Shown here one piece after another: positions 13,026 to 24,079 of a stretch of DNA of 64,000 nt. Location of the stretch: the NCBI GenBank assembly GCA_021018815.1, contig JAITYX010000011.1, forward strand, positions 2,370,501-2,434,500. Reading direction: 5' to 3'. The DNA is from Talinum fruticosum (Eukaryota; Streptophyta; Magnoliopsida; Caryophyllales; Talinaceae). The notes beneath the pieces were generated by a model. It had not been told where the DNA came from. It was given only the letters and a program-made list of their open reading frames with translations, and did no database searches. The position numbers and the translations under genes were made by a program. Numbering within the stretch: the first letter of the stretch is position 1; every line of letters begins with the position of its first letter.

Positions 13026-14681
13026 TGACAGAGCCGCAAGCGCACGGTGTTTAAATTGTAGCTAGTCAAGGTCGATCCCACAAGGACTCGATTTAGCAAC
13101 GCACTAAACTAGCCCTCTACTCAATTGCTAAGCAAATCAGATTTTTGAAGTTGGTTCTTTCTAAACTAGTTCTAACTATTAAAATTAAGAAAATTAATCT
13201 AGACTTTCTAACTATTAAAATTAAGAAAATTAATCTAGACTTTCTAACTATTAAAATTAAGAAAATTAATCTAGACTTAAATCAATGGGTAAAAACATTT
13301 AGGGATTTGCTTTCCTAACAATGGGTTTGATTATTTAAACATAATTTGCGCAATCATTCATTCAAATAAATCAAGGATCGATAATCACAAAATCCTACCA
13401 CTCTTTCGATGCTTAGTAGAATTGCTCTAATTAACCTATCAAACAACTTTCGTATGCCTTCAAAGTTAATCAAAGTTAAAGATTTCAAATTATCAAAGTG
13501 ATCCCCTAATTTACTAATCGTTTCTCAAATTTCATAAATTAGGAAGAAAAGTTGGTTGTCGGATTATTCTATTTCACTTTTCAGTACATGATAGATTAAT
13601 CTCTAATCACAAGCATCCTAGGCCTTCAAAACACTCATGAACATGATAAACACAACTTTCTATTGATTAAAATCGGAATTCAAGCACAACTCATGGAAAA
13701 CTAATCAAACTTCATTGTTTCAGATTACAAATCCCTAGAAAAACTAAACTACTCACACATGTTTATTGAAAGCTTAAATAATATCCAATACATGGAATCA
13801 AACCTCAAACAGAAAAATGAAGAAATAGATGATAGGCTTGAAGTGCTCCACTTGAATCTTTCGACTTCGGATGGAACTCCGCAATCGCTTCAATCTTCTT
13901 CTTCAATCTTCAAAGCTTTTGGTTTGATGTGGAGGAATGGAGGAAGGAAAAAATGGAGGATGAAGTATGGAGGATTCTGGACTAGATTTCCGTAGCAATG
14001 GCCGAAAATCCTCTTAAATAAGCCATTAAGAAGCAATGAAGAGGCGAAACCATCAAAACCGAATTGTCTCGGCAAAATTTACCTCCAACACGGGCCGTGT
14101 CCTCCGACACGGGCTGCCCGTGTTGGATGCTCGGCATGTCAAAACTGGACGAGAACACTGAAACGAGCCGTGTCCACGGACACGGGCTGCCCATTCTCGA
14201 TGTAAAAGGCTCGACCTCCAACACGGGCCGTTTCCTCCGAAACGGGCTTCCCGTGTTGGTTGCTTGGAAGGCATGCGTCAAATTGATTTAATCATAACTT
14301 CCTCGTCCGATGTCCAAATGATGCAATTCTTGACTTTCCGAAAAGCTCATTGAGTCTAGTTTCTAATTCTTTCATCATTATGCTTGCTTCATAAGTGTGG
14401 GAAAAACATAAATTAGAGAGTAAAGAAGTGTCCGTTACCACACCCTTCTTACTTTCCAACTCATATCTTTTCTGTTCCTCAATAGAATTAAGCTTATAAT
14501 ATGTCATAGGAAAGCTCTTTCAATAAGGACGTTAGAAACATAGACTCAAAATAGCTTTGGACTGAAAATATGACTAAAATCAGGTCCAAATCATTAGGAA
14601 GCTGCAGAAACGGACCAAAAACACAAAACCCAAGTGAAAAGCATAAATGGGGCATAAAGTACATAAATATGAACATAAATC
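13026..14681 (-). mobile_element. Solo LTR of the gypsy-type family, copy 2, one end truncated
   Basis: 1656 bp matching 53478-55115 from TGACAGAGCCGCAAGCGCAC to GAACATAAATC. The last ~50 bp found in the other copies (through GGCACTTATCA) is missing, so the right target-site copy cannot be read. Compared with the other copies it has a ~50-bp triplication at about 13145-13275 (phrase CTAACTATTAAAATTAAG). It holds the clearest version of the inverted-repeat motif: 14085-14126 pairs CCAACACGGG with CCCGTGTTGG and, inside, CGTGTC with GACACG. A related unit lies at 14218-14259. It lies at the junction between the second and third RT copies of A1. Confidence 0.85.
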
Positions 14682-15596
14682 TGAGCAAGGAAGAAATTGA
14701 GTTCTCCCATCATGCTCATTTGGAATTTCTCTCTTATTAACTCAGAAAAATTTCAACAAAGATTTTCATTAGTTGCTCCAAATATTATATCATCTACATA
14801 GATCCGAGCAACAAGAAAGTCTTTCCCCTTAGTTTTTATGAAAAGAGTCTTCTCACTCGACCTCTTCTAAAATCATTTTCAACCAAGAAATTGCCTAGTC
14901 TTTCATACCAAGCTCTGGGAGCTTGTTTAAGATCATAAAGAGCTTTTTGCATCTTGAAAACATGATTTGGAAATTCTGAGTTTTCAAAACCAGGGGTTGC
15001 TCAACATAGACTTCTTCTTGAATAAAACCATTAAGAAACGCACATTTGAAATCTATCCGATACAATTTGATATTCATACTTGATGCAAATGCCAATAAGA
15101 TTCTAATAGCTTCAATCCTAGCCACTCGGTGCAAAGGTTTCCCCACAATCAATTCCTTCTTCTTGATTGTAACCTTGAGCCACAAGTCTAGCCTTATTTC
15201 GATCGCCAACCCACCTTCATCCAGTTTGTTTTTGAAAACCCGTTTGGTTCCTATGAGTAGGTGGTCGAAGGTCGTTTGGTCGAGTCCGGACTTGATTTCT
15301 TTCAAATTGATTAAGTTCCTCTTGCATGGCCTCTACCCATTCATGTTCATTTATGGCCTCTAGTGCATTTCTGGGTTCGAGTTAATGATATGAATGCTGT
15401 GAATGCACATAGATTTTGCAAAGAAGAATGAGTTCTTACCCCATCTGTTGATGTTAGACAAGATATTTTCGAGTGGGTGGCTCGAAGCATATTTGAATAC
15501 TCTACTTGTTCTCCGGTTCACCGATTTGTAGGTTGAATTGGTTGATCTTCGAGGTCCGATCTGATTGAGCTTGTCCATCTGATTGACCTTCAGCAT
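14682..15596 (-). pseudogene. A1 pol: third RT copy and N-terminal RT
   Basis: The minus strand begins with the integrase-RT linker and RT start (about 15360-15160: EHEWVEAMQEELNQFE-like sequence and NKLDEGG), continues through IEAIRILLAFASSMNIKLYRI and CAFLNGFIQEEVYVEQP, and fades at the YVDD block next to the solo LTR. Since copies 1 and 2 lack the N-terminal part, this is the continuation of the original RT gene. Several single-base shifts break the frame, for example CCACTCGGTGC near 15121, where the conserved APVA codons need CCACTGGTGC. Confidence 0.8.
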
Positions 15597-16625
15597 TCTC
15601 GAGCTGGTTCTTGAGCTAATTCATTCTAAGTCATGGTATTCTAAGTTACCTCATTCCGAGTTGCCTTTCCTTGACTCGGTTTGAGCTCATCTTCAGTGAG
15701 GTCATCATGTCGACTGTGCTTTAGATCCGAGAATGTTGACTCACTTGGTTTTCTCCGATCAATCTCATCAAACACAACGTGGATGCTTTCTTTCACTTTG
15801 TTAGTTCTTTTATTGAAAATGCGATATGCTTTACTATAAGATGAATAACCAAGAAAAATACCTTCATCTCGACCGAGCATCAAACTTGGTCGGGTGATCC
15901 TTACCATTGTTGTGAACATAACATTTACATCCAAAGGGTTTGAAATATGAGATATTGGGTTTCTTCCCTTTGTAAAGCTCGTATGGAGTTTTCTTCAGGA
16001 TGGATCTAATGTGGCATCTCGTTCGGAGTGTAGTTTGTCTGTATTGATTGCCTCAGCCCGAAATAGTAAGGTAGATCATGTTCAATCATCATTGTCCTTC
16101 CTATTTCTTCAAGAGTTCGGTTCTTTCTCTCCACTACTCCATTTGTTGAGGAGTTATTGGTGCTTAGAAGTTGTAGGAGATACCATTCTTGTCACATAAC
16201 TCTACAAATTCCGAGTAATCGAACTCCCTTCCATGGTCGGTTCAAATTCTTTTGATCTAAGTTTGAGACTCAACTTAGATTTTCCTGCAGAGCTTGCTTG
16301 AACTATTTGAAGGCTTCATTTTTAAGCTTAAGAAAACACATCCGGGTAAATTGTGAGTAGTCATCAACAATCACAAGTACATATGATTTACCTCCGAGAC
16401 TCTTGACAAGGATTTCACCACATAAGTCCTTATGCAACATTTCAAGCACTTTGGATGTAGAAACAATTTTGAGAGGTTTGAAAGATGATCCGACTCGTTT
16501 CTCTTTTGTGTATGCTTCACAAATTTTATCTTTCTTAAATGCACAGTTAGGTAATCCTCTAACTAAACCATGAGGTGCAACCTTTTTAATGGTGTGCATC
16601 CTAAGATGACCTAGTATACGATGCC
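15597..16625 (-). pseudogene. A1 pol: integrase
   Basis: The minus strand encodes the zinc-binding-domain end and catalytic core of a copia integrase. At 16599-16303 are HGLVRGLPNCAFKKDKICEA, VLEMLHKDLCGE (first catalytic Asp region), SLGGKSYVLVIVDDYSQFTR (second Asp) and a KLKNEAFK block. At 15934-15641 follow an FLGYSSYSKAYRIFNKRT block and an ESIHVVFDE block. These match the equivalent parts of A2 (41334-40452) and A3 (52140-52985). It is frameshifted in several places and not translatable as one frame. Confidence 0.85.
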
Positions 16626-17165
16626 ATGTCCAAGAATCATCATGTACAAATGCTTTTAAACAAGATAAGTTCTGACTTGGATCGAGAGAGGAATAATGTG
16701 GGTATTACCCGATCACTTACCCGAGAGCTTAGTCTCTTTGATAGTTTCATCAGAAATATAGCAATTGGTCTAAGTGAATCTTACCTCTTAACCTTTGCCA
16801 CCCAATTGAGAGATGTTGAGAAGATTGTACTTTAATCCCTTGACAAGGTAGACTGGGCCGACTAGATTATCTCTTTTTCCAATCTTACCTATCCCAATTA
16901 TCTTGCCCTTGCTATAATCTCAAAAAGTGACTTTGCCTCCCTTGTAATCTTCTAACTCGGAAAAGAGACTTGAATCTCTTGACATGTGGTGTGAGCGTCC
17001 ACTGTCTAGGTACCAATGACCTTTTGTCCTTTTCCGAGCTATCTGCAAGTCGGAAACAAACTAACCATTCTCACTTTCTCTAATGAACCTAGTAACTTCC
17101 TTTAATGTGGTCCTTTTATGAGAAAGAAGACTCTTGGGTACCTAGATTTGAAAAACTTTGGATTT
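16626..17165 (-). pseudogene. A1 protease and end-of-gag remnant
   Basis: The minus strand reads through an aspartic-protease region: around 17015-16960 the counterpart of DSGCSRHMS in A3, then LEDYKGGKVTF, GKIIGIGKIGK and GPVYLVKGLKYNL toward 16840. The start is lost at the junction with repeat B near 17165. A2 shows the same segment at about 41985-41600. Confidence 0.7.
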
Positions 17166-17168
17166 GGT

Positions 17169-18607
17169 CCACCACAGTCCAATTTGATTGGCTTATGTGT
17201 TTATCTAGTTGACTATTTTGTCATCTCCTAAGTCAACTTTTCTATTATGACCTTTTCTATCAGTAGTGAATCTTGGATTTGTATTCAGTTGTGAAACCCT
17301 TGCCCCCATTTAAATGATGTTAACCTTGGATTTGTATTCAGTTGCTATAGTCATATATTTTGCATTCCCCTCAATTTATTTTTCCTAACCTCCTTCATTG
17401 TGAAACCATTGCCCCCTTTTAAGTGCTGGATTTTTTAATAGTATTTGTAGATTGTCCTGTAGATTGTTCTGCTTTTTTGTTTTGAAGAATTGTATGTATC
17501 TTGTATTCCACTCGTATTTGTAGATTGTTCTGCTTTTTTGTTTTGAAGAATTGTATGTATCTTGCATTCCACTTGTATTTGTAGATTGTTACGCTTTATT
17601 ATTGTTGTTACTCTTATTGGTATTGTTCTCTAGGGTTGTGTTTCTATAATTATGATTTGTCAATTTCTAGCTATGGAATACTCTTCCCCTTAGTCCGGAA
17701 ATATTAGTTGCTTTAGTTTATTATGGACAAAACCTTTTTGTTCGAAGCATTTAATTTTGTTCGTGGTGGCTTTCGAGTGTAAACGATTCGCTTTGTTGTT
17801 TACTCATCCAAAAGAGCATCTTCAGTAGATGGACATATTTCTGGTTCTCTAAATGTTAGGGAGCCAGATTGTAGGTTGAGCTTTATCGTGCTATCATTAT
17901 GCGGTTTATCCGATCGTATTATCTATAAGATGTATTATCGGAACGAGCCTGTGTTGTCCATACTACTTGTCTTTGGCATTGATTAGCTGCCATTATGCAC
18001 ATGTAAAAGATGATCTTATCCCTAGAGTCCTTGTATTTCATACTTGAGTGCTTTTTAGCTTGCTATTCCTCATATGAAACTTTTGGTATTGCAAGCTGTT
18101 TTTAGTGTTTTTAGACATATTTTTGGGTATGACAAATTCGAGTTTCGAAACTTCAAGGGTACTCAAATCAGCAGAGTTATGAACATCTATAGTCTGTATT
18201 TAGTATTTTCCAAATTTTGCACAAACTTTCTGCTCAAGCAACGTCACACTCCACCGTCAATTATCATTAGCTACCAAATTCTCGTCCTAATCACAATATG
18301 CCAACTTCTAATCACAAATTTATCCCTTTATTGCCTTTTCTTTTTTTTTTTTTGAAAAGGCCTTTTCTTTTTTGTGTTTTGCCCTTTTGTTCCTTTGATA
18401 AATAAATTGATAAAACTAAATTAAAAATAATACAACTACAATAAAATTAAAGTAGAATAGGAAACACATATCCTTGAATTAGAGAAAAATAATGTGTATA
18501 CTCGCATTTTAGCTCAAAGGTCTAAATTTGAAATGGAGTGTAGCTATGTTGAGAGCTATCTGTCCACTTACACATGTTTGGTTGGTCATTGCTTGTCAAT
18601 TACCGAC
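17169..18607. repeat. Repeat B, copy 1 (unclassified)
   Basis: About 1.4 kb beginning near CCACCACAGTCCAATTTG and ending at the Copia-2 target site. It recurs at 28371-29634 and 41991-43397 with the same landmarks: GGATTTGTATTCAGTTGCTA, a GTAGATTGTTCTGC block (duplicated at 17450/17520), TAGGTTGAGCTTTATCGTGC and GCCATTATGCACATGTAAAAG. It is AT-rich, has no conserved ORF and no visible LTR or TIR ends. Copy 2 directly follows the glutamyl-tRNA synthetase pseudogene, and copies 1 and 3 precede Copia-2, so B may be gene-flanking DNA from that locus rather than a transposon. Confidence 0.7.
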
Positions 18608-19487
18608 TATTAGGATATATTTTCCTACCTTTCCTATTCGCTGTAGACATCCTCAATTGTACGGTTTGAGTTCAAGACCGGTTAGGATAGTTTTCTATTT
18701 GTAGTTAACTTCTTTTAGGCAACATTGTATTCAAGTTGTTTTAGACTTACTGGTTAGGATGGTTTTCTGTTTGTAGTTAACTTCTTTTAGGCATTATTAT
18801 ATTCAAGTTGTTTTAGACTTCTTGTTTTAGGCAAAGTACGTATACTCATGTATATAACTCATTCAAGCTACTGGGAATAATACATAGAAAGTTTCTCCTA
18901 ATTCTATAATTTTTACTAGACTCGGCAAACCGACCCGAACCGAATGGGTCAAATCGAACAACCCGAAACCCGGACCAAACCGACATCCGAAAGCAGTTGA
19001 ACCGATTTGGACCCGAAAATCGAAATGAACCGACCCGAACCAACCCAAACCGAACCGACCCGAAATGTAATGAACCCGATTCACACCGGAACGAAAACGA
19101 CCCGATCCGAAACCGAACCGACCCGAAACCGAAACCGACCCAAAATATAATTGACCTGATTACGACCCGAACCGAGCAGACCGAACCGAATCGGACCCAA
19201 ACCCGAATTTGACCCGAACTCGAATAAAAGTGACCCGACCCGACCCGACCTGAATTTGAATAGTATATATCATTGGCACTAAGAACAATTTCGAAGGAAA
19301 TTCACTCCAAACATTTGTTCTCCACAATTTCTCATATTTTGAAACCCAAATGTGATAGAAATATCGATAGTTGTGTCAAGAACATCTTTTTCTACTCAAT
19401 AAAAAACCGAACCAAACCCGAACCCGAACAAGATCAACCTAAAGTTAACTCGAACCAAATGACCTATTGCTAGGTCTAATCTTTATA
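18608..19487 (+). repeat. Copia-2 5' LTR with insertion (copy 1)
   Basis: The LTR proper is 18608-18915 plus the last two bases at 19486-19487. The rest is the MULE-like insert and its duplicated target. Inside the LTR a ~74-bp unit (GGTTAGGATAGTTTTCTATT ... TTCAAGTTGTTTTAGACTT) occurs twice, against once in the 3' LTR and three times in the paralogous LTR at 43398. Confidence 0.8.
18916..19476. mobile_element. Small MULE-like element in the Copia-2 LTR (short form)
   Basis: A 561-bp insertion begins CTAGACTCGGCAAACCGACC, ends CCTATTGCTAGGTC, and is flanked by a 9-bp target duplication (TAATTTTTA 18907-18915; TAATCTTTA 19477-19485), the size made by Mutator-like transposases. The uninterrupted 3' LTR has a single TAATCTTTACA there. 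The left ~330 bp and the right end consist of degenerate CCCGAACCGA tandem repeats. The ends are only weakly inverted (TAGACC against GACCTA), so the family call is tentative. The paralogue 43778-46908 has the same ends but is 3.1 kb, so this copy is probably an internal deletion through the repeats. Confidence 0.55.
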
Positions 19488-19499
19488 TGGTATCGAGCC
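19488..19499 (+). promoter_or_regulatory. Copia-2 primer-binding site (copy 1)
   Basis: TGGTATCGAGCC directly follows the LTR. The plant initiator-Met tRNA complement is TGGTATCAGAGCC, which the paralogue at 46920 has intact, so this copy shows CAGAG reduced to CGAG. Confidence 0.8.
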
Positions 19500-19659
19500 T
19501 CTCTCACAGAGGTAATTTTTTCGGTGAAAATAAATCCCAAAATTCTTGATTCTTTTTCTATCACAATAGGAGACAAACCGGAAGAGAAATCATCCTAAAC
19601 AATCCACAATCCCCTACTATCCGAGTAGTTTTGATCATCTAGGTTACATCATCAGCATT

Positions 19660-20827
19660 GTGAGTCTTAATGGTGAAAACTACGAAGTTGGTCACTTCTT
19701 GTGGTCAATGCCCTCAAATCCAAAAATAAACTCGGATTTGTAGATGGAAAAATTACGAACCTACAGACACCGGACGTTCATGCCTGGGCCAAATGTGATT
19801 CAATGGTGATTGCCTGGATCTACAATGTTACGGACAAAAGTCTTCACGCATCGGTAGCCTATGCCACCACGGCAAGAGCTATCCGGGTCGATCTCGAGAA
19901 GAGATACTTACAAGGGAATTCAATTTGAATTCACCAACTCAAAAGGGAGATGACTCTTTCTTGTTGAACAAAATTAACTATTGGTGACTCGAATATTTTA
20001 CAAAGCTGAAAACTTTGTGGGACGTACTTGGAACTTACTAAGTACTAATCATCCGCACTTGTAATTGTGAGGGCTGCAAAGCTGTGAATGTGATGCTCGA
20101 ATAAGAAAGGGTCCATCAATTCTTGATGGGACTAAATCAAAGAAAATTCAACAACATTCGATCTAACTTATTAATCAAGATATGTTGCCAAATCTCAACA
20201 AGGCATACGCTGTTGTGATACGAGAAGAGCGTCAAATTCTCGTTACCCGGATCAAAAAGGACGACTGGCCATGGAACGTGCCGCCTTTAGAGTTGTTGCC
20301 CCAAATCGTCAAGGTGGAGGGCGGCCCAGTGCTCTCACCGCCGGAAGCTTGGACACGAGCGTAGCTAATGCTTCGAACTTGTGGGATACTTAGCAAATTG
20401 GTGTAATAGACACGAAAATTGTCAGATTCTTGGAGGTGCAACCGGTAACCATAGAGCGGAGAGCACCACAAAAATTGGGGAGTTCGGATCATGGCCACAG
20501 TACACTTGCTCGGGAAACAGGGCGGGGTACAGCGGTGACGGCGGCGTCGAAGGTACTCGCCGGTGGATACCGAGGGGTGTCTAATCTCTCTAGAACTCCA
20601 GATCTGAACTTTGGGGCAACGAATGTAGAATGTGAGCACCGAGGGAAAGACAAGGTTTTTGCTGGCTTTTCCTCTTCCCAAGTTGAGCAACCTTTTTCTT
20701 TATTTAAAGAACTTAAGAACCAAGGAAAAAAGGAAAAGATGAGTAGTAAGTGTTTTCATCTCAAATCTTTACAATGGGCACTAGACTTTGGAGCATCGCA
20801 TCATATGACGTCCGTATTCGAAGTTCT
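19660..20827 (+). pseudogene. Copia-2 gag and protease start (copy 1)
   Basis: The gag N-terminus reads ALKSKNKLGFVDGKI (19707 on), then HAWAKCDSMVIAWIYN and AYATTARAI, the usual copia gag pattern. Next come NLNKAYAVVIREERQILV (20188 on) and a damaged zinc-knuckle region near 20330-20400. The protease starts at about 20770 with WALDFGASHHMT, where the family has D-S-G-A and the serine is replaced by Phe. The coding is cut by the solo LTR at 20828. Frameshifts separate every block. The paralogue 47100-48257 is closer to open, and comparison shows most shifts at CAG/CTG sites. Confidence 0.8.
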
Positions 20828-22310
20828 TGAAGACTTAGACTCGAATCTAGATCATTCTAAGTACTACATAAAGACTCGAGTACAAACCTCATCTCTTCTA
20901 AGTTTTGATTGCAAGTCATTCCGAGTGTTATAGAAACTCCTATATAAGTTTTCATTCATTTCGACTGACTCGGAAAACACATACTTGTTTATCATCTCAC
21001 ATTGATGTTTCGAGTCACTCGGACGTCACTCGGATCTATCGCATGCTCAAATAATCTCTCTAATACTTTTATGTTAGTTACGATTGCATATTTCAAAGAA
21101 AAGTGAATTACGAGTGTTAATTTATCTTTCTAAGTCGGTATGTATGTTTGAGAATTATTTGTCCATATCAAGTCCTTATACTCCGATGTTTTCACACCTA
21201 TAACTTGATCTTTCTTAGGATTGACTCGATGGAATTTGAGTATAATAAATATTAGACTTAGAAAATTCCACTCTTCTAGGCTTAAGATAATTATACACTT
21301 AATTGTCTTAATTAAATTATTATCTTTGCCTAATCTTGGACCAAAGTATTTTATACTTTGAGAACCAAAGTGGTTTACTTTTGTAGGTTATCTAAACGAG
21401 GTTATCTCATTTTTGAATCACAAAAGTAACGGGCTTCAAGCTGTCAATCACTAGCAGACAAGGCTTATTTACTTCAAAACAAGGCTTAGGCGATGTGTCG
21501 GGGTTGTCTGTTTCCAAAGCTGGAAAACTTCAACACCGAGCTCAACGGTGGTTTCTACCTTACTTTTCATACATCACCAGCTGACTGGAGCACCTTTAGG
21601 AGCCAAGAGCCGCTGCACAACGTTCACATCCCAACGGATCTTTTCTCGGCGACTTAGAAGAGCCGTTACAACAGACTAAGAAAGACTTCGTTTAGAAACC
21701 GGACACAACGGCTAATTTGCTTGGTCATATATAAATAGAAGCAACTTCACAAGACTTGAAGATTGCTTGGAACTATTGTTGAAACACATTACTTAAGCAA
21801 AAGTCATTTTTTTCATATTCAATCTTCTATTTACAACTCCCAACTTGTAATTCGTACTTTCGAGTTGTAAAGTTTTGTAATCAATGACATACTCTTCTTA
21901 CTTTCCGAGTAAGGTCCCTTGACTGAGCTGTAAAGGTTAACTCAGCTCGGTTGTCCCTACCTGTAAAGGTTACCTCGGTTAGGAAGTACTAGATCGGATA
22001 AGGGAACTACCGAGTCTAGGAAAACTTTGTAAGGAATTGTCTAAGGGAGCAATTCCGGTTGAGTCGGTTCGTTGCATTTTGAGGATTCAAAATAGTAGAT
22101 TAGACTTGGTGCTTGGATTAGCACTATCCGTGGTTTTCCGCCCCGGGAGGGTTTCCACGTATTTCGAGTGTATACTTTTACGAGTCCAATCTAGACTCGG
22201 ATTCGGTTATTTATTCTTTTCAAGCTTAAAGTTTCTAAGTTTGTTAAAATTTCCTCATACCCTATTCACCCCCTCTAGGGTGACTAAGACTCTCCAAGAG
22301 CAAATCTTCG
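20828..22310 (+). mobile_element. Sirevirus-like solo LTR inside Copia-2
   Basis: 1483 bp from TGAAGACTTAGACTC to CAAATCTTCG, homologous to the A3 5' LTR at 48258-50035. It is flanked by GTTCT (20823-20827 and 22311-22315); the last LTR base is G where A is expected. Element A3 begins at exactly the same Copia-2 position with the same left GTTCT (48253-48257). The two loci therefore share one insertion, reduced here to a solo LTR. It retains the TATAAATA box (near 21730) and the long CTGTAAAGGTTA repeats (about 21925-21975). Confidence 0.9.
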
Positions 22311-22315
22311 GTTCT

Positions 22316-23780
22316 CACAAACGTTTATACTCTGAATGTCCCTATTATTATTTCACAACCGGACGGGACACAGATTAAAATCGAAAAAGCTGGTATGGTT
22401 CGACTTGGGCCGAAAATTTGGCTCAAAGATATTTTGTATGCATCGGCAGTTAAGTGCAACCTCATCTCGGCCCAAAAGTTAGCCATTAATGAAAATTGTC
22501 TTGTGTCTTATGGACCTAACTTCGTGTTATACATGGCCTCACTTCGTAGATGCTGATTGGAGTGGGTGATCTAGGAGACGGGGTGTACTACTTGAAGACA
22601 ATGAATGGAGAATCCATTTTCGCTACAATCAAGCACGTTGATCAAGGTAGATGGCATGCTTGGTTGGGACAACTTTCTTATGGTGCTTTAGCATCTTTAT
22701 CTATGTTGTGTGATTTCAAGTTGAATAAGGAGTATTTAGAATGTTGCGATGTGTGCCATAGGGCAAAGCAAACTCATAACAAATTTTCTTTATGTGATTC
22801 TAGAGCCACTAAAACTTTTGACTTAATCCATTATGATTTGTGGGGAAAATATCATACCCCATCGTTATCTAGATGTTAGTATTTTCTATGCACTCGTTGA
22901 TGATTATAGTCGAGCCACTTCGGTGTATTTGATGTAAAATAAGTTTGAGGCGTATGATCGTATTGTTGATTTTTGTTGCATGATAAAAACCCAATTTGGG
23001 ACTAATGTCAAAAATGTTCGTAGTGATAATGGTACGGAATTTAACAAAGGGGAATAACAAGATTATTTTCCTAAAAGGGCATGTTCCATGAAGCCTCATG
23101 TGTAGACACTCCACAATAACGAGGTCGGGTTGAACAGAAAAACCGTCGCCTTCTTAATGTTGCTAGAGCTCTTTGTTTTCGAGGCATCCTTACCTATTAA
23201 CTATTGGGCGAATATGTGCTTACTATTGCATATCTCATTAACCATACACCCACTAAACTACTTCAAATGAAGAGTCCATATAAAGTTCTTTTTGTGAAAA
23301 AGCCGACATACACTCAATTAAGAGTTTTTGGGTGTTTATGTTATGTGCATGCTCATGATAAAATTAAGGACAAATTTGATCCTAGAGCTACTAAGTGTAT
23401 GTTTCTTGGATATCCTCAAGGGAAAAAGGGGTGACGCGTTTTGGAACTTGATAGTGGTCGGATTTTTGTGTCTCGGGATGTTATTTTCTATGAAGATATT
23501 TTTCCTTATGCCCAATTTACATCTCCCTCTTTACCACACAATACATCTTCATTTAGTACAAGCTGGGTCGGTCCAAAACCCCTTGCACCATGATCCACAT
23601 GTCATCTTTGAACCTCGATATTTCCCTTGGCCTACATATTTCGGCCCAAATCATTGAAACACTAGTTGAGGCTTTAAACCCAGTAATCAATTACGGTCCA
23701 AACAATCCCGGCCTAACTCGCTTGAACATCCGAATGTCTTTCCCACTCCAACCAAACCTGAGGCCCGGACGCCTCTTCTA
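22316..23780 (+). pseudogene. Copia-2 integrase (copy 1)
   Basis: After the solo LTR the plus strand resumes with the pre-integrase region: GVYYLKTMNGES (22580s), GRWHAWLGQLSYGAL and CCDVCHRAKQTHNKF (zinc-binding H/C pattern), then FDLIHYDLWGKY (first catalytic Asp). The core continues around 22890-23050 (VDDYSRATSVYL, NVRSDNGTEF, second Asp). From 23204 the C-terminal part reads AYLINHTPTKLLQMKSPYKV, LRVFGCLCYVHAHD and CMFLGYPQGKKG. There are four or more frame changes and a stop within the core. The Pro-rich stretch after 23500 is the usual variable integrase-RT linker. Confidence 0.8.
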
Positions 23781-24079
23781 ACCCATGTTACTATGCATGC
23801 CTTTCCTGTCCGGATCACCCAGCGCATCCCCCTTGCTCCAGCCACTATTAATTCCAGTTCCGGTCCGATAACCCCCTTCGATTCACCCAATTCCCTATGC
23901 ATCCTTAAAGGGTCCGTCACCCTCCAACACATCTTCGAGGTTATGTGTGCCATATTATTCGCTGCTACACCCCGTACCCCACCCTACTCCATGACATATC
24001 TTCGAGTTCGCTTGATCCTCTATCTCATTATATTCGAGTACGCCATATTTTTGATTCTCACCGAGTCGATCTAGCTGCC

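Larger units (their letters stand above)
6788..17165 (-). mobile_element. Sirevirus-like copia element A1, 5'-truncated
   Basis: Reading from high to low coordinate, the minus strand carries a gag/protease remnant, integrase, reverse transcriptase, RNase H, an extra degenerate ORF and a 3' LTR. This is copia gene order (integrase before RT). The long LTR (1.5 kb), the extra ORF between pol and the 3' LTR and the TGAAG...CTTCA termini suggest the Sirevirus lineage. There is no gag N-terminus and no 5' LTR: similarity stops near 17165 against repeat B. The paralogous element A2 stops at the same junction, so the truncation predates the block duplication. The target site at the 3' LTR reads CTATA (6783-6787). 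Pol is frameshifted many times and contains a triplicated RT segment and a foreign solo LTR. Confidence 0.85.

Noticed and set aside
18918..19260. CCCGAACCGA repeats as a CRISPR-like or coding repeat array
   Set aside because: The units are degenerate, have no spacers and give only Asn/Arg/Thr/Pro-rich low-complexity translation. They are the ends of a DNA element in a plant genome.
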